DNA of 64,000 nucleotides from Alitta virens (Eukaryota > Annelida > Polychaeta > Phyllodocida > Nereididae), in NCBI GenBank assembly GCA_932294295.1, contig OW028576.1, positions 26,295,227-26,359,226 on the forward strand. The letters are read 5' to 3'. The notes below the pieces were generated by a model. The model worked only from the letters and a program-made list of their open reading frames with translations. It searched no databases and was not told the DNA's origin. Position numbers and translations under genes: made by a program. Shown here in pieces: positions 56,664-64,000 of the stretch (positions are counted from its first letter, which is position 1; each line of letters starts with the position of its first letter).

Positions 56664-56867
56664 TCAGTGGGTGCCACTGTCTGCAGTGTGAAGGCCACGT
56701 GAATGCATGCTATCCTTAGCTCTAAATTAGTTCCAAAAGCTGCTACTATGTTCGTAAGTGAGGCGCCACTGTCTGCAGTGGGTTTTGAAGTGGTTGTCCT
56801 ACAGATAACCCCATGGTTAAAAAATGGTGGTCCATGACAACAGGAAACCCCCTTATTTCGAACACTG
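56461..56867. mobile_element. hAT-type MITE with an AT hairpin inside
   Basis: Inverted ends CAGTGTTCGAAATAAG and its complement bound a 407-base element in intron 2. It contains GGACAACTGGGCCAA and a TATA hairpin (56623-56670: CCACTGACC, a (TA)n run, GGTCAGTGG). Ends starting CAGTG fit hAT elements, but a clear 8-base target duplication is not seen. Related internal sequence recurs near 50540 and 57965. Confidence 0.55.
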
Positions 56868-58969
56868 CAGAGTATGCAATATGAATATGACTGTATACAC
56901 GCAATAAGAATATGAGTTTTTCTAGTCATGATGACTTGGGGGGGGGGGGAGATTGCATTAATATTGCAGGGGTTAAAAATTTCATTTACAATAGTTTTAG
57001 GCCCCTTAGCCAAACCCCTCCCCCCCTCGGGCAGTCGTCTACTACCAAGAGGCTTCTTTGCTGGTTTTGTGTGTTATCTTAAGTTGTGGTGAAGGTGGGG
57101 GGGGGGGGGGGGTTGATTGGTTGTTATAATATATTTTTTTCAAAAAACAAAAGTCTTATATTTAACTGGGGTGCCCAAAAAAAGTTAAATACATTGTGCA
57201 TACATTAACTCCGTGTGATAGTGGGTCTTTTTAAAATGATTTTTGGCTTATAAGGTAATATATTACATTAAATTTTAATTGCTGAGCTGCATAAGATTGT
57301 GAGTTTTAATAGAAGTTTATATCGAATTGCTTAACCACGGAATATATCTTATGACCATGATGTCATTATCATAAGTCTATGAAGCACTTTTAGATAAATT
57401 TGTTGATATAACTCCCGTTACTTTTTTAATTTTTATAGGTCAACTCAAAATGACATCCCAAGAATTGAGAGGACTTCTGCAGAGCAGTGGATGGCTGTTT
57501 CTTCTTTCGTCTCATAATCACACACATCATGCTGATTTTTGAGATTCATATTCACCCACAGTGACAGTATAGCAGTGCGTTTGCAAAAATCTAAACACAA
57601 CTTGTCCATATGCTATCCTGGCTTTAAAGAAAAAAATCCTGCAGATCAAGATTGGGTAAAGTGCCAATTCCTTGAATTCATCACATAACAGGAGCCTAAG
57701 GCATCATAGGAATACTGAACTATGATTACTTTGTTCTACTTATTTAGTAATGTATTGAAAATAATGCCTGTATTTGTTATATTGCATTGAAGTAATACAT
57801 GTTAATAATATATGTCATGTTTGGTGTAATTTTTCATGATATTTTGTTAACATAAACATTGCTTATCACAAAATAAAACACTTGTCACAATGTAAAAAAA
57901 AATATCTTCATATCTTGAACAAGATTCAGTTCAAATTATACGACTAGACTAACCAACTAATACAGCTGGACAACTGGGCCAAAATTTCTGGTTGAAGCTC
58001 AGATTTTCAGTTGTCAGAAAACAAAAAAACTAAAAGAACAACTGTCAGTTGTCCGACGGAAAACATCATGGTTATGTGGTTTCTATTCCAATGAATACAT
58101 AATCAATTAATGCAATGCTCATTTGTTTTGAATGGCTTAATTATTCTTCTCTGATAATACAGTTTACCTGCGCTCCCATTTCTGCTTTCATAAAAAAAAA
58201 TCACATCCAAACTCCGGGTAAGCCAAAAGTTCCTGTCTCAGTTGTGAATGACCATGTTGCATAACACTTGTTTTGACAACACTTATTTCTGGATCTTCTA
58301 AGATCCAGTTCAAACAGAATCTATGTAGAGCAGTCTGTCCTTCTTTTGTCAAAATAATTCAAAAATGAGTTTATCTTGTCTGTCAGCCAGCAACTTCTGC
58401 CATCTCTTAAAAGCAGGGAAACTGTGTGTCATAGTGGCTTACACGAGTGACCCAATAACTAAGATTTTCTTATGTCATCTTATTCTTGCTCCTTCACAAA
58501 TTCAGTTGTTGATGATATCCTCAATGCAAAGAGTTGGGTGTTCACATAATTGCCATGTGCCATGACTTCACACTGTCTATGTCATACAACTTCTAATTGA
58601 GTCTGTTATATTAAATGTATGTTTTGATAAAGAAAAACAATTAGCAAAATTAGAATATAATTATATATCTCTTACCTGTGGTAATCTCTGAAATGCCGCC
58701 CTATATTTGTGACTTTCGCATGGCATAAGAAACACTCCCGTCCAGGAGCGGCAGATTTAGAGACTGCAGAATCCTGCGCTGCAGACTCAGGGGCTGCAGA
58801 TACCGGGGTTACAGATTCTGGGGCTGCAGATTCTGGGGCTGCAGATACCGGGGCTACAGATTCCGGGGCTACAGATTCCGGGGCTACAGATTCTGGGGCT
58901 GCAGATTCTGGGGCTGCATACTCCGGGGCTTGCTGGACGGGTCCCTGTTGTAGAGGGCGTACCTGTTGC

Positions 58970-59075
58970 ATCTGTTGCATTTGTTGCATCTGTTGCATCT
59001 GTTGCATCTGTTGCATCTGTTGCATCTGTTGCATCTGTTGCATCTGTTGCATCTGTTGCATCTGTTGCATCTGTT
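58970..59075 (+). repeat. 9-base repeat (CATCTGTTG)n
   Basis: About 11-12 units within exon 2 of the recombinase gene, encoding Gln-Gln-Met on the minus strand; likely length-variable. Confidence 0.85.
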
Positions 59076-59354
59076 CATGCTGAACAGGATACGGAACAGG
59101 GTACCCGTGAGCTTGTTGAAGATGAGGATTTTGTAGGACAAAAGGGTATGGGACTTGATGCCCTGAGACATGATGATATCCTTGTAGAACATAAGGAGGG
59201 TATCCCTGTAGAACATGAGGGTAGTAATGTCCGTAAGGACACATACCTGAAACAAAACAAATTCACAAAAAAAATAATTCACACAATGTAAGTGTTTATC
59301 ATGAGGTTCTTGTTCTGCAATGCCTTATTATCACTAGTTTTGAAGCTCACTGAC

Positions 59355-59415
59355 AATGGTTCGAATCCAGCTGAGAGATTTTTTTTATTTCATGATAATT
59401 CACACAGGTGTCTGA
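59355..59415 (+). mobile_element. SINE 3' fragment
   Basis: GGTTCGAATCC (59358-59368) followed by AGCTGAGAG and a T-rich tail resembles the segment after box B of the SINE at 59.94 kb. Box A is absent. It lies in DNA downstream of intron 1's start. Confidence 0.45.
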
Positions 59416-59939
59416 AGTCCCAGTGTGCTTATGACTCTATTAGTGAAGTGAGCTAGACTAGACTAACGATGTTTAAAAAAAAATAAATTGTTGCATCTGC
59501 AGTTCACATGGCAAAGTTGATTAAGATGAGGTCAGGATGGGCACACAGGAAGAAATGCGGTATAAAAGTCTTAAGTTTCTTCTTGATTTTTGCTTCCATC
59601 CTATAACTTTCTCTTCCAAAAATCCTGGCTACAGGGTTTCTCTTTTATTCATGCCATTGACTCCACTACTTCATATAATTGGATTTAGGTTAATACAGCC
59701 AGGTGAGCTATTTCAGAACCAGACTCACCATGATGTTGGGTTGCTGCTGCTGGATCCCTGAGTAGATGTTGTGAAGGCTGTTGCAGCTGCTGCTGTGTAA
59801 ACAGCGCGTTCTGCTGGGCGACTTCAGCATTTGGAGCTGGTTGCTGCTGCTGGGGGTAGTTTAGCTGGTACCTGTCCATCTTTTGCTCTGAGCTAGGGGT
59901 AAATAAGCATCGTATTAATAATTGAAATCACAACCCCAC

Positions 59940-60040
59940 TTGTTGGCGCAGTGGATACAGCGCTAGCAATGCGGAGTGAGGTGTGGGGTTCGAATCCAGC
60001 TCAGTGAACTTTAGTTATTCACATAATATTAATTAATTTA
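59940..60040 (+). mobile_element. tRNA-derived SINE
   Basis: TGGCGCAGTGG (59944-59954, box A) and GGTTCGAATCC (59987-59997, box B) are well formed. The anticodon arm between them does not pair, so this is a SINE head and not a tRNA gene. Confidence 0.6.
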
Positions 60041-61150
60041 TATTAAAGTGATATTCCTTGAATGGCATGTAGGAAATCTGCAGTCCCTGCAAACTATGTG
60101 AGTACTTTCTGGGGGGGGGGGGGGGAGGGGTGAAATGGGTCAGTTTTAGATGAATGCAACAATTTTGTAAAGACCAAGATATTCTTTCAAAATGACAGCT
60201 ACTGCTAATATTGTTCACGTTGCCGGATATATATTGTTTTTTTTTTTAAAGAATTTTTTTGTCACTATAATTACCTGTCGTTTCTCCTATGGCAGATTCA
60301 ACAATTAATTTTACAATCTCCGTTGCAATTTCTGAAATATAAAGAATTAAATATAAATTCAATTGTCTTTTTTTTTAAGTTAATAATTAATACAATTCTC
60401 AGATGGACACACCAAGCCTTATAATATATATGAAACATATTTAATGTTTTCAGGAGGTCAATTACGACAACCTTCCTTAGGTTTCCTAACCATATATAGC
60501 CTACCAACTCGCTCACAAGGGGGGGGGGGGTGCAAGAACATCAATTTAAAATATCAAATGACAATTGCAGTAATCATGGCAATCATGGCAAAACAAAAAA
60601 TACCTGAAACTATATATATATGTATATAATAATATATAAAAATGTCTCTGTGTGAATAGTAGTATGTGGACAGTAGACAAACTATACAGTATAACCATGG
60701 AGTGACTAGAGAAGGAGGGGAAGGCTGGGGTTTTATTGTGTTGTAAGTAAATGATGGGCAGATAATCTGGTGCCAGTCTTTATGTTGATAAAACATTGCA
60801 CAGGTTTAAACACCAAATAACTGTAATTGCCTTCACCAATTAACATTTATAGCGTAGTATTATTACAGTAGATCCAAGTTAATCTAAACAAATGTGTTCA
60901 TAAGCCATTCTTTCCGATTATGGCTCAATTCTGTCATTTGATCATATTACAAGCTATTACAGTAGAATATAGCTCTCTGAACAAAACATACCTTAGTCTT
61001 TAGATGTCGAAGTTCGAAGTGATTGGTGGATGTCCGGTCAAAATTTGAAGTTATAATCTTTCTCTCTTTCTCTGTCAAAACTCGTTTCTCCGTGTCTGTC
61101 AAAACTCGGAAGTGAGAGTTGAAAACGATGTTCCTTTTTATAGTGGCCTG
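60041..61150. other. non-coding stretch
   Basis: Poly-G tracts (60111-60124), AT-rich sequence and short frames only. No gene seen. Confidence 0.4.
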
Positions 61151-61164
61151 CAACTTTACCGCCA

Positions 61165-61325
61165 AAAGTGAACTAATCCGCCAAAAACACACACTTTACC
61201 GCCAAGAATTCAAAAGCTGTTGGGGGGGGGGGGTTGCTGAACTAATCCGCCAAAAACACACACTTTACCGCCAAGAATTCCAAAGCTGTTGGGGGGGGGG
61301 GGGGCGGGGGGGGGGGGGGTTGTGC
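61165..61325 (+). repeat. tandem duplication with long poly-G
   Basis: Two copies of GAACTAATCCGCCAAAAACA and the following CACACTTTACCGCCAAGAATT, each ending in a poly-G tract. The G tracts are likely length-variable and error-prone. Confidence 0.75.
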
Positions 61326-62099
61326 CAGTCAGTTTTGGCGGTAATTCGCTTTTTTGCTGGATTCGAACACCCGAACCCATTAGTTTTGTGGAAGAAAATT
61401 TACAGAATTCTTATTAGCTTTGTTGTGTTTCTGTAAAAATAACTTGTACATTAAAAATAGTTTACATGTATTTTACATAAGTCTTTTACCCATTTTGCAC
61501 TGCTTATACTATCAAACAGCTGAAGAGTCATATATTCAGCTCTGTGAATATATTTTGCTATATTTCAATAATTATTATGAAAAATGGCTCGATTAACTCT
61601 GCAGAATTTCTGAGCCATGGACAGTTTATTCAAAGTGGGCTGCTGCTGCTGCTGCTGCTACTTAGTCCAGTCATGTGACTGTGGCATCAATCTAGGTCAG
61701 TGTGACCTACTTTCCCAGGCAAAAGATAAACACATGTTTAGTGATACAAACAAGCCTCTGTTGATCAATTATAACATGGTAAAACATACAAAGTATACAA
61801 AAACAACAAATGTGTGTATCGGTGGTCCCATTGTTCATCACCACAGCTAGCAGAGCTGACCTGCTGACGAGCTGACAGGCAGCAGCTAAAAATAGCTCAG
61901 GGTGTTCAGCAGAGCAGGGCAACAGCCATAGCGGTCACTGGCCAATGTCCATGAGGGCAAGCCCAAATAAATGCAAATAAAATGGATACTGTGCTTTTCA
62001 TTCATCAGAATATGACAAAATAGCACTAATGGGTATGTAATCTATTGATGCATGTATGAATTACATGGTGTTGTCACTACTGTTTTATAGGGGATACAC
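61326..62099. other. non-coding with CTG run
   Basis: A CTG run near 61640-61660 and AT-rich flanks; no convincing gene. Confidence 0.35.
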
Positions 62100-62520
62100 T
62101 CCTTTTAATTAAGGTTGATGGACCTTCCCCTAGGCTTGGCAGACATTTTATTGCAGTCTTCTGGGTTATTCAAAACTCTCCTTACCAGTTCAGGATCTGC
62201 TGGTTTGATATTAATATTAATGTAAATGCATTCCTTGTCACCATTCAGGGAAAATTGAGATTAAGCTATTATGAACCTCAAAACGCTATAAAGAACCTCA
62301 ACTTAGGATGAGCTCCAGCTGGAGCTATCTTTTTCTGTATATTAATAGCAGCTCGATCGGCTCCATTCCTCAACAGCACTTGAACTGTATCAATCTCATT
62401 TTTTTAAAATTCCTCCTTTAACCACCAAGTGCATCGGGGTATTTTTGGAATGCGTCCTTGGCATTTACATTTGAGCCATTTCCAATAAGTCTCAGTCTAA
62501 TGCTACAACATTAGTTTGGC
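62100..62520 (-). pseudogene. ankyrin-repeat gene remnant
   Basis: Minus-strand pieces in several frames match ankyrin repeats: IGNGSNVNAKDA, then MHLVVKGGI in another frame, then NEIDTVQVLLRNGADRAAIN in a third. A further piece (KPADPELVRRVLNNPEDC) ends in a stop near 62110. At least three frame changes mark it as a pseudogene; exons with introns are less likely because the pieces abut. Confidence 0.5.
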
Positions 62521-64000
62521 CATGTTTATAAGTTCATCATTATATTTGCCCACCCTATCACACAGTCAGACTACGTTGGTGTCCGTCAGCTGTCTGAGCT
62601 CCTGCTGCTGGAGCAACCCGCACCTCGACCACGGTCACGTGGTCTGGGGGTTACCCATTGGGCATTCCTTGGTTTGACCTAGCCAGGTCAGTGACCCGGG
62701 TCACCACATCTCGTGTTACTATGGAAACACGTTTTTTAGTCACATTTAATAAAACAGAACTGGCAGTTTCATATTTTTAAAATGGGTTATAATTATAGTT
62801 TTGATAGTGCCATTTATGCTCTATAAGATAATGATATGATTATTAATATAGATTTAGCACGTCAATAAAATAATTAAAATATAAATTTATCAGCTAGATT
62901 TGTATTCTCAGAAATTATACTCTTAAGTGTGAATTACATATGTTGTATTTCAAGTAAAGATTTATTACTCGTGATTTATTTAGCAAAATGGAACATATCT
63001 GATTGAATCCATCAAAAAATCGGTGTTTTTTGTGGGAGTCGTGCCGTTATAGGATATTTCTTCCAAGATAGGATAATCATGTCCATGGGATAATTAATGG
63101 ACGTCGTGCAGCATGTGACGAGAAACAGCTGGGTAGTCTTGAAGCAACAAAATGTTAGCACCATGGGGGGTGGGGGTGGTAGGGGGGGCATGGCTGCTGA
63201 TTTATCTATCTATCTAAGATCTGAGGCATTGCCATGTGCGAAGAATTACCTAGCTGTCAAAAACAAATGGGTAGAAAAAGCCAGAAAAGGCCACAAGTTA
63301 TTCATCTAACTATCTATATTAAAGAACAGCGATTAATGTTGGGGGCGTTGAACTATTATATAAATTCTACACATTTCCCTGAACAATTCAGTCTTTATTT
63401 GACGATAATCGGACTGATATTAGGGGAGCAACAGCCTTTTAAAGTATATAAGAAGTCAATAAAAAATTAAAATAAAACAATGATAACATTGTGAGACAAG
63501 AGCTATCATGACATAAGTAATTCAATTCAATTAGCCAAATGTAAAGAAGTCATTCACAAAGGTTAACTGTCATTAGTCAATTACAATTAACCTGGATTAC
63601 AGGTTTTATGTCATGTCCTATTCAATTCACAATTTTAAAAAAAACCGCTTTGAACATCACACATATCTGAGTGTCAATGGCCATTTAGGATAACGGTCAT
63701 AATGAATTGTATATAGTCCGATTTTCGTCAAAGAAAAATTTATATAATAGATAAGGTGAGGAAAATTAATGGAGTATACTAATCAAAAAAAAAAATATTC
63801 TTGTTAATAAAGTTAGTAATACCTCATAGAGTATAGATATGTTGATATGTAGATAGACAAATAGTTATAAGATCTTCACCTAAAAATACATTACTATCAA
63901 TAATTCATTGAATCGTAATCAATAAAAAATGAAAATAAAACAATGATAGAAACTATCAATAGATATATATACTCTAGTTAGAGTAATCATTTTAGATATT
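62521..64000. other. non-coding stretch
   Basis: AT-rich with a short G-rich tract (63164-63190) and TCTATC repeats. Frames here are short and composition-driven. No gene seen. Confidence 0.4.

Larger units (their letters stand above)
54675..59879 (-). pseudogene. Crypton-type tyrosine-recombinase gene with C2H2 finger, three exons
   Basis: Exon 1 59879-59729 (Gln/Pro-rich start), exon 2 59246-58676 and exon 3 55663-54675 join with GT-AG sites and matching phases throughout, giving about 570 codons. Exon 2 has Gln-Met repeats, Pro/Ala/Glu repeats and a single C2H2 finger CFLCHAKVTNIGRHFRDYH. Exon 3 has AAEDIIFFMRQHNEF, then after a one-base break near 55511 the segment NLAEVLAAATNVHHD, HKTFKTYGPAQV, CVFVTW, TVLRKSIVS and LMKHSTAMQTGVY. 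These match the core of tyrosine recombinases as found in Cryptons and their host descendants (a catalytic Arg in LRKS, His in KHST and a Tyr after). The last part is acidic with (PAADL)n repeats. The frame break suggests it is no longer intact, or an assembly error. Confidence 0.6.

Noticed and set aside
58884..59282. Frame of repeated Cys-Asn-Arg
   Set aside because: Another reading of the 9-base repeat; splice phases select the Gln-Gln-Met frame.
59940..60012. tRNA gene suggested by perfect A and B boxes
   Set aside because: The anticodon arm does not pair and no acceptor stem forms, so a SINE head is the better reading.
1..64000. CRISPR array, rRNA genes or a bacterial operon
   Set aside because: No regularly spaced repeats with unique spacers, no rRNA-like sequence, and splice sites and poly(A) signals point to a eukaryote.

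Overview
This is eukaryotic DNA, about 36-38% G+C by eye. It looks like a metazoan (probably marine invertebrate) chromosome that carries a block of herpesvirus-like genes. The block runs from about 1.5 to 28.9 kb. It is dense, mostly intronless and arranged in strand-coherent clusters with TATA boxes and AATAAA signals. The rest is sparse host DNA with spliced genes, MITE-like elements, tRNA-derived SINEs, minisatellites and poly-G/C tracts. The viral assignment rests on a major-capsid-protein-like gene (14767-18446), a capsid maturation protease/scaffold locus (25462-27156), an alkaline-nuclease-like enzyme (11804-13318) and a BIR-RING protein. This combination suggests relatives of Malacoherpesviridae, the herpesviruses of molluscs, also known as endogenous copies in other invertebrates. 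That placement is inference; no search could be run.

The viral block falls into three parts. (1) 1.5-10.7 kb holds two facing clusters of genes I cannot name, including an intact 670-residue protein, a small membrane protein and a tail-anchored protein. (2) 10.7-20.4 kb holds a viral cyclin homologue, the alkaline nuclease, a RING protein, a Zn-cluster protein, the major capsid protein, a spliced IAP (BIR plus RING) and a coiled-coil protein. (3) 20.6-28.8 kb is a rightward run of tightly packed or overlapping genes: a protein of unknown role, a coiled-coil protein, a RecB/Cas4-like nuclease, a Cys-rich protein, a protein of unknown role, protease/scaffold, and two more probably structural proteins. 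At least eleven single-base frame breaks and six single in-frame stops interrupt otherwise open genes, alongside long intact ones (670, 345, 335, 333 and 290 residues). This fits a fairly young, decaying endogenous viral element; assembly errors are an alternative. Polymerase, helicase-primase and terminase are not in the window.

To the right, three genes of nucleotide metabolism or metal-dependent type stand in host-like DNA: a ribonucleotide reductase R2 copy with one intron, a lost metal-ligand His and a premature stop (31.3-32.6 kb); an intact DUF5662-like protein (39.0 kb); and an intact dUTPase with a long acidic/Tyr-rich N-terminus (41.2 kb). Beyond 42 kb lie a 1.9-kb piggyBac-type TIR element, hAT-derived remnants, a palindromic MITE, a 251-bp triplication, a three-exon gene for a zinc-finger plus tyrosine-recombinase protein of Crypton type (54.7-59.9 kb) and an ankyrin-repeat remnant (62 kb).
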